Positions 37,739 to 47,022 of a DNA stretch of 64,000 bases are shown here, in pieces. How positions within the stretch are numbered: the stretch's first letter is position 1; each line of letters opens with the position of its first letter. A program made the position numbers and the translations under genes. The DNA lies in contig JAIXSE010000006.1 of the NCBI GenBank assembly GCA_027484825.1, positions 124,001 to 188,000 on the forward strand, written 5' to 3'. Origin of the DNA: Rubrivivax sp. Lineage in GTDB: Bacteria; Pseudomonadota; Gammaproteobacteria; Burkholderiales; Burkholderiaceae_C. The notes under the pieces were generated by a model. That model did not search any database. It saw nothing but the letters and a program-made list of their open reading frames with translations, and was not told the DNA's origin.

Positions 37739-38572
37739 ATGAGCAAGATCGACGCCGTCACCATCGTTGCCTGTTGCTACCGCATCCCTGCCCAGGACAT
37801 GATGGCCCGCGTCCAGAAGCTCCTGGGCGATCGATCGGCAACCGTCACCGGATGGGTAGTGTCCGCCCTGCAGAAGGGAGTAGCCGATCTGGGACAGGGC
37901 TGGACCGCCTTGCCCTCGGACAACGTGGACTTCGACTTTTCGGCGTATTTTGCTGGGGCACAGGCCGCGCTCGACCGAGGCCTCGGCACTGGTCCCGTGC
38001 TGTTCCTGAACGACACGCTGTTCACCGACCATGCCGCGCAGGCCCATTTCCAGGCCATCTGGCGCCAACTCGGATTGATTGCAGACATCGAACTTCCTGC
38101 CATCGCAGGGAAGGCCGACCCCTACACCACAGTCTGTCTTCAGAATCCTTGGAGTGGGCTGGGCGTGTACATGACAACCTTCTGCTTCATCCTCAACGCA
38201 CCGGCTTTGCCTGTGCTGCTGGAATTGCGAAGTCTGGCCGAGCAGGATGGCGTGACCCACGCGAACAATATTGACTCTCCGGAGTGGGGGCAACAGCTCC
38301 CCCCCGCCTTCCGTCAGTTCCTCAAGGCCGCGCTGGTCTACCCCCGATCTCCATATCTGTGGTACCGGTTACGCGGTGGCAGCTATTCTTCTGCCCAGTT
38401 GCGCAGCAAGGCGCGCTGCATCTACTTTGAGCACCGGCTTTCCGGGGCCATTGGTCGCGCGGGTTGCCTGCTGCCAGCCAATGCCGGCCCCCGCTGGACG
38501 CTTTTCCTGAAGTTTCACGAGACCCTGTTCCGCTTGCGCAAGCGGCTGGGACTGCATGCAGGGCCGCGCTGA
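37739..38572 (+). CDS. Protein of unknown function in the polysaccharide cluster
   Basis: 277 residues, soluble-looking apart from a hydrophobic stretch near residues 145-165. I do not recognise the family with confidence. VLFLNDTLFTDHAAQAHFQAIW faintly recalls the rhamnan-synthesis-F-like group of glycosyltransferase-associated proteins, but no DxD or GT-B motif is convincing. It ends with a basic helix (LFLKFHETLFRLRKRLGL) that could be membrane-associating. Overlaps the polymerase start by one base, so it is in the operon, and it may be a glycosyltransferase or modifying enzyme. Confidence 0.6.
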   Translation: MSKIDAVTIVACCYRIPAQDMMARVQKLLGDRSATVTGWVVSALQKGVADLGQGWTALPSDNVDFDFSAYFAGAQAALDRGLGTGPVLFLNDTLFTDHAAQAHFQAIWRQLGLIADIELPAIAGKADPYTTVCLQNPWSGLGVYMTTFCFILNAPALPVLLELRSLAEQDGVTHANNIDSPEWGQQLPPAFRQFLKAALVYPRSPYLWYRLRGGSYSSAQLRSKARCIYFEHRLSGAIGRAGCLLPANAGPRWTLFLKFHETLFRLRKRLGLHAGPR

Positions 38573-39987
38573 TGATCGCCACGATGCCGCTCTCCATTCA
38601 GCGGGACCGTTTCGGCCCGCGCATGCTGTGGTTGGCCGCCGCCATGCTGGCCGGCTCGGCCTACTCCACCCTTGACTACGCCGTGACCGGCTCGGGCGAC
38701 GGCCTGACACACGCCCTGCTGTGGGCCCTCATCGCCGTCATGGGCGTCATCGCGGCAAACACCCGCTCAGCCTATCGCTTTCTCTTTTCCTGCGCATTCT
38801 GGGTCACGGTGGAATTCCTCTTCTACATCGTGCTGAAGACCTTCGCGCTCGATGATGACGTGGAGCTCGGGCCCCTGAACATGGCACTTCTCGTGTCACT
38901 GCTGTTTCTGGTGGGGTACGTCATTGGCCAATGGATCTGGCCGACACGCGCCATCCTGCGCTTAGCGCCGGAACAGAAGACCGATGAACCGCCAAAGGCC
39001 CTGTACTGGTGGCTCACCGTGTCCTTCATAGGCTTCAAACTGATGTTTTGGGTGCTGATGATGGCCGTGGGTGGCGGAGACACCGCGCTGGAGGTGGCAC
39101 AGGCCACACAGAATGGCGGCGCAGCCTACCTATTCAAGATCCCTACGCTGGCGCAGGCCAGCTACTTCCTGATTCTGCTGTTTGCCTACAAGCATGGCCT
39201 GTATCGCCGCACTGCCGTGTTGATGACCCTATGGCTGATCGCTGATGGTGTCCTCGGTGCTGCTCGATACGCGCTGGTGACCACGATCCTGATCAACCTG
39301 CTGCTGTGCCACCTGTACGTGCGGCCCATTCGCCTGCTCTACCTGATCCTTCTGACCCCGATTTTGGTGTTTGTGATTACCTTCTTCGGATACGTTCGCA
39401 ACATCGCGGTGGGTGACGCCGGGGTGTATTTGGAGGCCATGACCACCTTCTTGGACGAGCGGGAACTGATGTTCAAACTGTTCATGGCCCGGCTAGATAT
39501 GCTGCCGCAAATGGCCGAAGCGTTTCGTCTGGACCAGTTGCATCAGCTGAAGAACGAGGGGGGCATGTCCTACGTCTATGCGTTCCTTCATGCGATCCCA
39601 CGCGGCATCTGGCCCGGCAAACCACCGCTCACGGCAGCTTACGTCACTGAACAAACGAATCCCTTTGTATTTGCGGACGGCGTCAACATCTATCCGTCCA
39701 TCATGCTGGAAGGCTACATCAACCTGTTATGGCCAGGCGCCCTGCTGATCGGAGTGGTCATTGCCAAGTTTTCAGATCTTTATGAAAAGGCGCTTCTGCA
39801 AGGCTCGCTCCGCGCGCAGGCGTTCGCATTGATGGCTTTTTCCTTCCCCATGGCGCTGATCAACGAAGGGATGCACAGCAACATCTTCGGTTCACTGATC
39901 TACCTCTTCGCCATCTATGCGTTGTGGTTGATGATCACCCGCTCCGTTCTTGGACGTCGCTCTTCCGCGCGTCTTGCCCGCCCCTGA
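38572..39987 (+). CDS. O-antigen/EPS polymerase (Wzy-like)
   Basis: 471 residues from ATG 38572, overlapping the previous stop. At least ten hydrophobic segments. A large periplasmic loop with GGMSYVYAFLHAIPRGIWPGK (around residue 325) matches the oligosaccharide-repeat-unit polymerase family. It would polymerise lipid-linked repeat units in the periplasm, with length set by the Wzz at 21351. This is the only polymerase candidate I find in the window. Confidence 0.82.
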   Translation: MIATMPLSIQRDRFGPRMLWLAAAMLAGSAYSTLDYAVTGSGDGLTHALLWALIAVMGVIAANTRSAYRFLFSCAFWVTVEFLFYIVLKTFALDDDVELGPLNMALLVSLLFLVGYVIGQWIWPTRAILRLAPEQKTDEPPKALYWWLTVSFIGFKLMFWVLMMAVGGGDTALEVAQATQNGGAAYLFKIPTLAQASYFLILLFAYKHGLYRRTAVLMTLWLIADGVLGAARYALVTTILINLLLCHLYVRPIRLLYLILLTPILVFVITFFGYVRNIAVGDAGVYLEAMTTFLDERELMFKLFMARLDMLPQMAEAFRLDQLHQLKNEGGMSYVYAFLHAIPRGIWPGKPPLTAAYVTEQTNPFVFADGVNIYPSIMLEGYINLLWPGALLIGVVIAKFSDLYEKALLQGSLRAQAFALMAFSFPMALINEGMHSNIFGSLIYLFAIYALWLMITRSVLGRRSSARLARP

Positions 39988-40007
39988 CGGACGCTCACCG
40001 AGCTTTC

Positions 40008-41117
40008 ATGTCTTCGCTTTTCATCAACGGCAAATATCTCGCTCAGCCCATCACCGGCGTGCAGCGTTACGCCCTGCAGATCCTCGAGGCAGTGGACACG
40101 CTGCTGGCCGACGGCCAGTGGACGCCTCGGATTCCCTTCGTGCTGTTGGCACCATCCAACCGAGTGCAGGCGCTACCGCGATTCCGTTCGATCAAGATCC
40201 AGGAAGTTCCCTCCGGCCGCCTGCATGCCTGGGAGCAGATCCGCCTGCCCATGGCCTCGCTGGGGTCTCCCCTTCTGAATCTCTCCGGCAGCGCACCCCT
40301 GTTCAAACTGGGGCAGATCTGTACGTTTCACGACACCGCTGTTTTTGACTTTCCAGGTGCCTACAGCAAGGCCTTCACCCGTTGGTATCGGCTGCTGTTC
40401 AAGGTGCAGGGCAAGCTCAGCCGTCGGTTGCTCACGGTCTCCGAGTTTTCCAAGGGCCGTCTGGCTGAGCACCTGCGTATTTCGCTGGACAAGATCGGTG
40501 TCGTGCACGGAGCCGCCGACCATATGGCAACGCAGCAGCCCGACGAAAACGTGCTGTCCAAACTGGACGTGGTGAGCGGGAAATACCTGCTGGCGGTGGG
40601 CAGTGCCAATCCGACGAAAAACTTCGGGCCCCTGGTCGACGCATTTGCAAGCCTGCCGGACGCGGATGCGAAGCTTGTCGTGGTGGGAGGGAGTAATTCC
40701 GCGGTGTTTTCCTCTGCCGCAGGCAAAACGCGAGAGGACAAGCGCATCGTTCGCGCCGGCCGCTTGACGGATGGGGAACTCAAGGCGCTCTATACCCATG
40801 CAAGGGCCTATGTGTTCCCCTCGGTCTATGAGGGTTTCGGCCTTCCGCCGATCGAGGCCATGCTCTGCGAATGCCCTGTGATCGCGGCTAATGCCGCCTC
40901 CATTCCCGAGATCTGCGGCCCGGCCGCCGCCTATTTCGATCCCTGGTCCCCCGACTCGATGCGCGAGGCCATGAGCCGCGCGCTGCGAGACGACGACTGG
41001 CTGAACGCCCTGCGGGTCGCCGGACGTGAACGAGCCAAACTCTACACCTGGCACCAAGCGGCGACCGGCCTGCTGCAGCATTTGGCACTGCTCGGCTTCG
41101 TGACGCGCAGGACCTGA
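40008..41117 (+). CDS. Glycosyltransferase family 4
   Basis: 369 residues from ATG 40008 (MSSLFINGKYLAQPITGVQRY). Canonical GT4 features: GVQRYALQIL acceptor-side motif, LLTVSEFSKGRLAEHL, LAVGSANPTKNFGPLVDAF, VFPSVYEGFGLPPIEAM (donor-binding EX7E-type region) and CPVIAANAASIPEICG. Likely a mannosyl- or similar transferase by general resemblance; specificity unknown. 75 bp separates it from the next gene. Confidence 0.9.
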   Translation: MSSLFINGKYLAQPITGVQRYALQILEAVDTLLADGQWTPRIPFVLLAPSNRVQALPRFRSIKIQEVPSGRLHAWEQIRLPMASLGSPLLNLSGSAPLFKLGQICTFHDTAVFDFPGAYSKAFTRWYRLLFKVQGKLSRRLLTVSEFSKGRLAEHLRISLDKIGVVHGAADHMATQQPDENVLSKLDVVSGKYLLAVGSANPTKNFGPLVDAFASLPDADAKLVVVGGSNSAVFSSAAGKTREDKRIVRAGRLTDGELKALYTHARAYVFPSVYEGFGLPPIEAMLCECPVIAANAASIPEICGPAAAYFDPWSPDSMREAMSRALRDDDWLNALRVAGRERAKLYTWHQAATGLLQHLALLGFVTRRT

Positions 41118-41192
41118 TCGCCTCGGGACTCGCTCCTTGCCGCCCATGCCGCGGTCAAGTCCCGGTCTTCATACCGACCAACAGCCTCTGAC

Positions 41193-42347
41193 ATGCCTTC
41201 ACATCAAAAGAGCAGCCTGCAGCTGACTAAGTTCTATCCCCCCATCAATGGCGGCATCGAGACCGCTGTGCGGGACATCGCAGAGGGGCTGGCGGCGCGC
41301 CGTTGGCAGGTGGAGATCCTGTGTGCGAATGTCAAACGGGAGACGGTGGTCGAACCTGGCGTCATCCCGGTCACGCGTGTGTCGTCATTTGGGCAGGTAG
41401 CCTCCACGTCGATGACACCGTCGCTGATCCCGTGGCTTCGCCGCCGCCAACGCGAGCACGACATTGTCCATGTCCACTTGCCCAACCCGATGGCCAATCT
41501 GGCAATCTGGCTGACCCGGCCGTCCGCCAAACTGGTCATCCACTGGCACAGCGACATCGTCAAACAGAAGCAACTCCTGAAGATCTACGCGCCGCTGCAG
41601 AACTGGCTGCTGCGCCGGGCGGACGCCATTATTGCAACGTCCCCACCCTACGCCGAGACCTCCCCCTGGCTGCAGGCCTTCCGCGAGAAGGTTCACTTTG
41701 TGCCGCTGTGTGTGCAGGACGCCAGCACCTCGGCAACGGCCCTGCAACGACACGCCCAGGCACAGGCCCTGCGCGCGCGCTACCCCGGCAAGAAGATTGT
41801 GTTTGCCCTCGGGCGCATGACTTACTACAAGGGTTTCAACGTGCTGATCGAAGCCGCTCGCGAGTTGGGTGACGACACCGTTGTGCTGATCGGCGGCGGT
41901 GGCGAATTGCTGGACTCCTTGCATAACCAAGTGGCCGCTGCCGGCCTGCAGGAACGCGTTCATCTGATCGGCCGCGTGGCGGATGCGGAACTTCCATCCT
42001 ATTACGAGGCTGCAGACATTTTCTGCCTGCCATCCCTGATGCGTTCAGAGGCCTTCGGTCTGGTGATGCTGGAAGCCATGTCCTTCGCACGCCCGGTCGT
42101 GGCCACCCGAATCGTCGGGTCCGGGGTTCCATGGGTCAACGTAGACGGCGAAACCGGCTTGAACGCGGAGCCGGGGGATCCAGTTTCCCTCTGCACCGCG
42201 CTGCGCCGCCTGCTGGACGATCCCGTGCTGGCACAGAAGCTGGGGGAGGGGGGACGCAAGCGCTATGAGACCCACTTTACGATTGAAAAAATGACGGACG
42301 CATTGCTTGGTGTCTACGACCACATCGGGGTGAGCGTGAATCTCTGA
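41193..42347 (+). CDS. Glycosyltransferase family 4
   Basis: 384 residues. TKFYPPINGGIETAVRDIAEGL at the N-terminus, HWHSDIVKQKQLLK, VFALGRMTYYKGFNVLIEA and the donor motif SEAFGLVMLEAMSFARPVVA are standard GT4 elements. Last gene of the plus-strand block. The convergent 4,6-dehydratase gene ends 54 bp away. A weak hairpin (GCAACG and CGTTGC at 42348-42366) with no T run lies in the gap. Confidence 0.9.
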   Translation: MPSHQKSSLQLTKFYPPINGGIETAVRDIAEGLAARRWQVEILCANVKRETVVEPGVIPVTRVSSFGQVASTSMTPSLIPWLRRRQREHDIVHVHLPNPMANLAIWLTRPSAKLVIHWHSDIVKQKQLLKIYAPLQNWLLRRADAIIATSPPYAETSPWLQAFREKVHFVPLCVQDASTSATALQRHAQAQALRARYPGKKIVFALGRMTYYKGFNVLIEAARELGDDTVVLIGGGGELLDSLHNQVAAAGLQERVHLIGRVADAELPSYYEAADIFCLPSLMRSEAFGLVMLEAMSFARPVVATRIVGSGVPWVNVDGETGLNAEPGDPVSLCTALRRLLDDPVLAQKLGEGGRKRYETHFTIEKMTDALLGVYDHIGVSVNL

Positions 42348-42401
42348 GCAACGCAACGCTCGTTGCAAGCACTCATCAGTCCCACTGGCAAAGGCTCACG
42401 G

Positions 42402-44288
42402 CTAGCGCCTACTGTCCGTACTCGCCTGGGCGCCTCGATACTCCGGCACAAACCTCCGCAGTCCCGCAACGATCTCCTCCCTCGACCAATCGCGACTCCC
42501 CCCCGCCTCCCTCACCCACTCCACCACCGCCCCATCCGCCGCCAGATCCCCCAATCGCGCAATCCTCACCCTCGACACCTTCGTCGGCAGTGTCGTATCC
42601 GCATCCGCGATCAGCTCCTCATAGAGCTTTTCCCCCGGCCGCAGCCCGGTGAACCGGATCCCGATCTCCTGCTCACTCCGCCCCGCCAGCCGGATCATGT
42701 CCCGCGCTAGGTCCACGATCTTCACCGGATCGCCCATGTCCAGCACCATCACCTGCCCGGACTCCCCGATGGCCGCCGCCTGCAGCACCAGCCGCGCCGC
42801 CTCCGGAATCGTCATGAAGTAGCGAATGATGTCCGGATGGGTCACCGTCACCGGCCCGCCCTTGGCGATCTGTTCCTTGAACTTGGGAATCACGCTGCCG
42901 CTGGACCCCAGCACATTGCCAAACCGCACCGCCATGAACTTGGTGGCATGTCCCTGCGCCGCCATGTGGCTGATCACCAGCTCGGCCGCCCGCTTGGTCG
43001 CCCCCATCACATTGGTCGGGTTCACCGCCTTGTCGGTGCTGATCAGCACAAACCGCTCCGCCCCCGCTTCTGCCGCCGCCAGACACGCGTGATACGTGCC
43101 CAGCGTGTTGTTGCGCAGCGCGGCCCAGGCGTTCTCTTCCTCCATCAGCGGCACATGCTTGTAGGCCGCCGCATGGAACACCACCTGCGGCCGCTGCTTC
43201 TGCATCACGAAGCTCAGATGCGGCAGGTCCTTTACATCCCCGATCAGCCGCACCAGCGGCAGATGCGGGAACTTCTCGCTCAGCTCCTGCTCGATCGAAT
43301 AGAGCGCAAACTCGCTCAGCTCCAGCAGCACCAGCCGTGACGGCCCATACCGCGCCACCTGACGGCAGAGCTCCGAGCCAATCGAGCCACCCGCACCGGT
43401 GATCAGCACCGTCTTGCCGCTGATGCATTCGCTGATGCCGTTCTCGTCCAGTTGCACCGGCTCCCGGCCCAGCAGGTCCTCCGGTTCAATGTCCCGCACC
43501 TGATTCACCGCGCGCCCAGCCAGCAGTTCCTCGCTGCTGGGCACCGTCAGCACCGGCAGGGCCGTCTGGCCGGCCAGTGCCAAGGCACGGCGTCGCTGCA
43601 CCGCGCTGGCCGCCGGCATCGCCACGATGACATGGGTGATGCCATGCAGCGCCGCAAACCGCGTCGCCTCCTGCAAGGGGCCCAGCACCGGCACGCCGCC
43701 AACGCGCGCACCGCGCTTCTCGGGGGCATCGTCCAGATAACCGACCACCACCCATCCCGCCTGATGCTGGATGCCCGCCACCAACAGTCGGCCCGCATCA
43801 CCGGCGCCCATCACCAGCGCCCGGCGCTGCTCGTGCGCACTGCCGCTGATGCGGCTGCGCATATGTTCATAGAGCATGCGGTAGCCCATGCGCATCATGG
43901 CCAGCGCCATCAGCGTGAAGACCGGATGCAGCGCCAGCACGGCGCGTGGCACGGCCGTCAGTTGCGCCATCAGCACGACCACCGCGCCGATCAGGCCGGC
44001 CATCACACACACCGCCGCCAGGCGCTTGACCTCGCCAAAGCCCGAGAACCGCCACATGCCCTTGGGCACCCGCAGCAGCCACAGCAGCAACCCATACACC
44101 GCCACCACGCCCAGCATCACCCAGCCGTCATACCCGGGCCGGGCGCTGAACCAGCGCTCGAAGCCCAGCCGGAAGAGATAGGTGGCCTGCCACGCCAGCG
44201 CCACCGCCAGCATGTCCAGGCCCAGGGCCAGGGTCTCGCGATAAGGGCGGATGCGCGTCAGGAAAGCATCCAGGGACAACCAGTTCAT
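42402..44288 (-). CDS. Membrane UDP-N-acetylglucosamine 4,6-dehydratase (WbpM/PglF/CapD type)
   Basis: 628 residues from ATG 44288. Four N-terminal transmembrane helices (about residues 15-130), then two NAD-binding domains. The catalytic one starts at TGAGGSIGSELCRQ and has NVMGATKRAAELV, in which Met stands in place of the SDR tyrosine before Lys, as in WbpM. SSGSVIPKFKEQIAKGGPVTVTHPDIIRYFM is typical. It makes UDP-4-keto-6-deoxy-HexNAc, the precursor of QuiNAc, FucNAc or bacillosamine. Last gene of the minus-strand block. Confidence 0.93.
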   Translation of the reverse strand: MNWLSLDAFLTRIRPYRETLALGLDMLAVALAWQATYLFRLGFERWFSARPGYDGWVMLGVVAVYGLLLWLLRVPKGMWRFSGFGEVKRLAAVCVMAGLIGAVVVLMAQLTAVPRAVLALHPVFTLMALAMMRMGYRMLYEHMRSRISGSAHEQRRALVMGAGDAGRLLVAGIQHQAGWVVVGYLDDAPEKRGARVGGVPVLGPLQEATRFAALHGITHVIVAMPAASAVQRRRALALAGQTALPVLTVPSSEELLAGRAVNQVRDIEPEDLLGREPVQLDENGISECISGKTVLITGAGGSIGSELCRQVARYGPSRLVLLELSEFALYSIEQELSEKFPHLPLVRLIGDVKDLPHLSFVMQKQRPQVVFHAAAYKHVPLMEEENAWAALRNNTLGTYHACLAAAEAGAERFVLISTDKAVNPTNVMGATKRAAELVISHMAAQGHATKFMAVRFGNVLGSSGSVIPKFKEQIAKGGPVTVTHPDIIRYFMTIPEAARLVLQAAAIGESGQVMVLDMGDPVKIVDLARDMIRLAGRSEQEIGIRFTGLRPGEKLYEELIADADTTLPTKVSRVRIARLGDLAADGAVVEWVREAGGSRDWSREEIVAGLRRFVPEYRGAQASTDSRR

Positions 44289-44388
44289 CGTCAGCACTCT
44301 CGTCTCGAGGCGATGGGGGCAGCGGCGGTCAGGCCGCACGCCGCAAGGGACACGCAAGGGGCGACCGGCGCGTCAGGACCTGCCGGAT

Positions 44389-44982
44389 TCATCGGCGCAG
44401 CACGCCCAGCGTGGCCACGATCAGTCGCACATCGTTCACCAGGCTGGCCTGGCGCACATACTCAGCCGCCAGCCGCAGCTTGGCCGGCATTACGACTTCC
44501 ACATACTCCCGCTCAGGGTCTGCCGCGCGGGCCAGCAACTCGCTCTCGTTGCGAAAACTCAGCGACGCCGGATCGGTGATGCCCGGCCGCACCGACAGCA
44601 CCACCTCCCGCAGCTCGGCCGGATACATCGCCACATAGCGCGGGACTTCCGGACGCGGCCCCACCAGGCTCATCGCGCCCCGCAGCACATCCCACAGCTG
44701 CGGCAGTTCATCCAGCTTGCTGGCGCGCAGGAACTGACCGCTGCGGGTGATGCGCGGGTCCGCGCCAATGGTGATCTGTGGCCCCAGCGAGGGCGCATCC
44801 ACCCGCATGGTGCGGAACTTGTGGATGTGGAAGGTCCGCCCGAATCGGCCCACCCGCTCCTGACGGAACATCACCGGCCCCGGTGAATCCAGCTTGATCC
44901 ACACGGCCACCGCCAGCAGGACCGGGCTGAGCAGCAGCAGGCCCAGGCCGGAACAGATCAGGTCGAACAGTCGTTTTGCCAT
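44389..44982 (-). CDS. Initiating sugar transferase, PglC/WcaJ (PHPT) family
   Basis: 197 residues from ATG 44982. A reentrant hydrophobic N-terminus (DLICSGLGLLLLSPVLLAVAVWIKLDSPGP), then KFRTMRVDA, LPQLWDVLRGAMSLVGPRPE and RPGITDPASLSF, all hallmark motifs. It transfers a sugar-1-phosphate to undecaprenyl phosphate. The short PglC-like form, next to a PglF-type dehydratase and an aminotransferase, points to an N-acetylated 4-amino- or 6-deoxyhexosamine. It is the second initiating transferase in the locus. Confidence 0.93.
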   Translation of the reverse strand: MAKRLFDLICSGLGLLLLSPVLLAVAVWIKLDSPGPVMFRQERVGRFGRTFHIHKFRTMRVDAPSLGPQITIGADPRITRSGQFLRASKLDELPQLWDVLRGAMSLVGPRPEVPRYVAMYPAELREVVLSVRPGITDPASLSFRNESELLARAADPEREYVEVVMPAKLRLAAEYVRQASLVNDVRLIVATLGVLRR

Positions 44983-44995
44983 GCCGCTGGAGGCC

Positions 44996-46165
44996 TCAGG
45001 CCGCGCCCAGGCTCTGGCGCACCGCGGCGATGACCCGCTCCACATCGGCATCCGTCATGGCCGTGTAGAGCGGAATCGTCACGGTCCGTTCGTAGGCCTT
45101 CTGCGAATGCGGGAACATCTCGGCGGTCAGGCCGTACCGCTCGCGCCAGTAGGGATGCTGGTGCAGCGGCACGTAATGCACGCTGCAGCCGATGCCCAGG
45201 GCAAACATGCGTTCGATGAATTCATCGCGGGTGATATCCGCCTCGTCCGACAGGCGCAGCACGAACAGGTGCCAGCTGTGGGTGTCGCCTTCCACCGGCT
45301 GCGGCGGCAGGATCAGCGGCAGGTCGGCCAGCGCCTCGAAGTAGCGCTGCGCGATCTGCTCACGGCGCTGCTGGAAGGCTGGCAGCCGCTTGAGCTGATG
45401 CAGGCCCAGCGCCGCGGCGATGTCGGTCAGGTTGTATTTGAAGCCGGGGGCCACGATCTCGTAATACCAGCTCGGCACCTTGGCGGTGAAGCGGTCGAAG
45501 GCATCGCGGTTGATGCCGTGCAGCCGCATCACCCGCGCGCGCTTGGCCAGCTCCGCATCGCGCGTCACCAGCATGCCGCCCTCGCCGGTGGTCATGGTCT
45601 TGTTCGCATAGAAGCTGAACACCGCAGCATTGCTGCCCATGGTGCCGATCAGCTCCTTCTCCAGCGTCGTGGGCAGCGCATGGGCGGCGTCTTCCACCAC
45701 CTTCAGTCCGTGCTTGCGGGCAATGTCCAGCACCGACAGCATGTCCACCGCCAGGCCCGCATAGTGCACCGGGATGATGGCCTTGGTGCGGGGCGTGATG
45801 GCCGCCTCGATCTGGTCGATGGCGATGTTCAGGGTCTTGGGGTCGATGTCCACCAGCACCACGTCCGCACCCATATAACGCACCACCTCGGCAGTGGCGG
45901 TGAAGGTGTGGGTGGTGGTGATCACCTCATCACCAGGGCCGATGCCCAGGGCCTCCAGCGCCAGGTGCAGACCGGCGGTGGCGGAATTCACCGCCACGCA
46001 TTCAATCTGCGGCTCCCCGAGGAATTCAGCAAACGCCTGCTCGAAGCGCTTGGCCTTGGGGCCGGTGGTCACCCAGCCGCTGCGCAGGGTGTCCACCACC
46101 TCGGCAATTTCTTCCTCGCCGATCTCGGGCAGTGCAAAGGGCAGGAAGGGGAGTTTCTCAGTCAT
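44996..46165 (-). CDS. DegT/DnrJ/EryC1-family sugar aminotransferase (PglE/WbpE-like)
   Basis: 389 residues. PLP enzyme with the Schiff-base lysine in [16 protein letters not shown], preceded by VVEDAAHAL. Compare RfbH, where this Lys is His. Closest by pattern to aminotransferases acting on UDP-4-keto-6-deoxy-GlcNAc; with the 4,6-dehydratase two genes downstream it would give a 4-amino-4,6-dideoxy-HexNAc. The sugar transferase starts 13 bp after its stop. Confidence 0.9.
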   Translation of the reverse strand: MTEKLPFLPFALPEIGEEEIAEVVDTLRSGWVTTGPKAKRFEQAFAEFLGEPQIECVAVNSATAGLHLALEALGIGPGDEVITTTHTFTATAEVVRYMGADVVLVDIDPKTLNIAIDQIEAAITPRTKAIIPVHYAGLAVDMLSVLDIARKHGLKVVEDAAHALPTTLEKELIGTMGSNAAVFSFYANKTMTTGEGGMLVTRDAELAKRARVMRLHGINRDAFDRFTAKVPSWYYEIVAPGFKYNLTDIAAALGLHQLKRLPAFQQRREQIAQRYFEALADLPLILPPQPVEGDTHSWHLFVLRLSDEADITRDEFIERMFALGIGCSVHYVPLHQHPYWRERYGLTAEMFPHSQKAYERTVTIPLYTAMTDADVERVIAAVRQSLGAA

Positions 46166-46189
46166 GGTTGGAATCGGTCTTGGAGGCAG

Positions 46190-46915
46190 TCAGGCCGTCG
46201 GAATGGCGGGTTTTTCGATGAGGGCCAGGACGTGGGTTCGCAGCAGCGGCAACAGGTTGAGCAGGCGGTAAGCGGACGGATGCAGCCGGCAGACCGCACG
46301 CGCGAGCGGCGGTACCAGCGTCACCCGGCGGATGGTGGCCTGCCCTTCGGGAAACAGCGCGCGCATCCGCCGCACCGGCACCCCCCGGACATCCGGATTG
46401 CGGGGATTGTCGACGATGAAGTCATACCAGAGCACCGCCCCACCCGGCCGGACCCAGCGCCACATGGCCTGGGCCAGCCGCTGCTGCAGGGCGTCGTCCA
46501 AAATGGAGGAGAACACGGTGGACTGCATCACCAGATGCTGGCTGGCCGGCTCGATCTCCGCCTGTGACGCATCCCCGGCCAGCAGGCGCACGGCGGCGGG
46601 CAATGTGGACCGGGCGGCGTCAAAACGTTCCGGCAGCAATTCAATGCCGGTCAGATGCTCCGGCCGCAGTCCGATGCGCAGCATGTCCATCAGGTTGCCG
46701 CCGGCCCCGCAGCCGACTTCGGTCAGGCGCCAGTCGGCGACCGGGCCCAGCCGGTCGGCCCGCGCCGCCAGCAGGCGCAGTTGCTGTGCCTGGCGTTCGT
46801 GCAGCATCTGCCAGACCTCCGGTCGCAGCAGGCTGTAGCGTTCAAGCCCGCCCAGACGCTCTTCGCGCCGGGCATACCGCTGGGCAATGGCCTGGAGTTC
46901 CTGATCCTGGGGCAT
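46190..46915 (-). CDS. Class I SAM-dependent methyltransferase
   Basis: 241 residues. LTEVGCGAGGNLMDMLRIGL is motif I and LTGIELLPERFDAAR motif II of the Rossmann-like class I fold. FSSILDDALQQRLAQAMWRWVRPGGAVLWYDF covers motifs III/IV. The target is unknown; in this context sugar O-methylation or a chain-capping methylation is possible. A 107-bp gap separates it from the GT4 upstream, the largest gap in the block except the one before the dehydratase. Confidence 0.82.
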   Translation of the reverse strand: MPQDQELQAIAQRYARREERLGGLERYSLLRPEVWQMLHERQAQQLRLLAARADRLGPVADWRLTEVGCGAGGNLMDMLRIGLRPEHLTGIELLPERFDAARSTLPAAVRLLAGDASQAEIEPASQHLVMQSTVFSSILDDALQQRLAQAMWRWVRPGGAVLWYDFIVDNPRNPDVRGVPVRRMRALFPEGQATIRRVTLVPPLARAVCRLHPSAYRLLNLLPLLRTHVLALIEKPAIPTA

Positions 46916-47022
46916 GGTGAGGCGGCGATCAAGCGGGTTCGGAGAGGGCGGAGAGGACTACAAAGACGACAAGGACGACCCGACGCGGGCAGTGCGGCGC
47001 GAACCTCAGGCCACCGCGGCCC

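Noticed and set aside
44894-46567. 557-codon plus-strand open frame opposite the aminotransferase and methyltransferase
   Set aside because: Gln/His/Gly-rich antisense artefact. The minus-strand genes carry intact catalytic motifs.
46956-46979. Plus-strand bases that would read DYKDDKDD, similar to the FLAG epitope
   Set aside because: Not the real epitope sequence, not in a gene or frame with a start, and no vector sequence nearby. Purine-rich chance match between two minus-strand genes.
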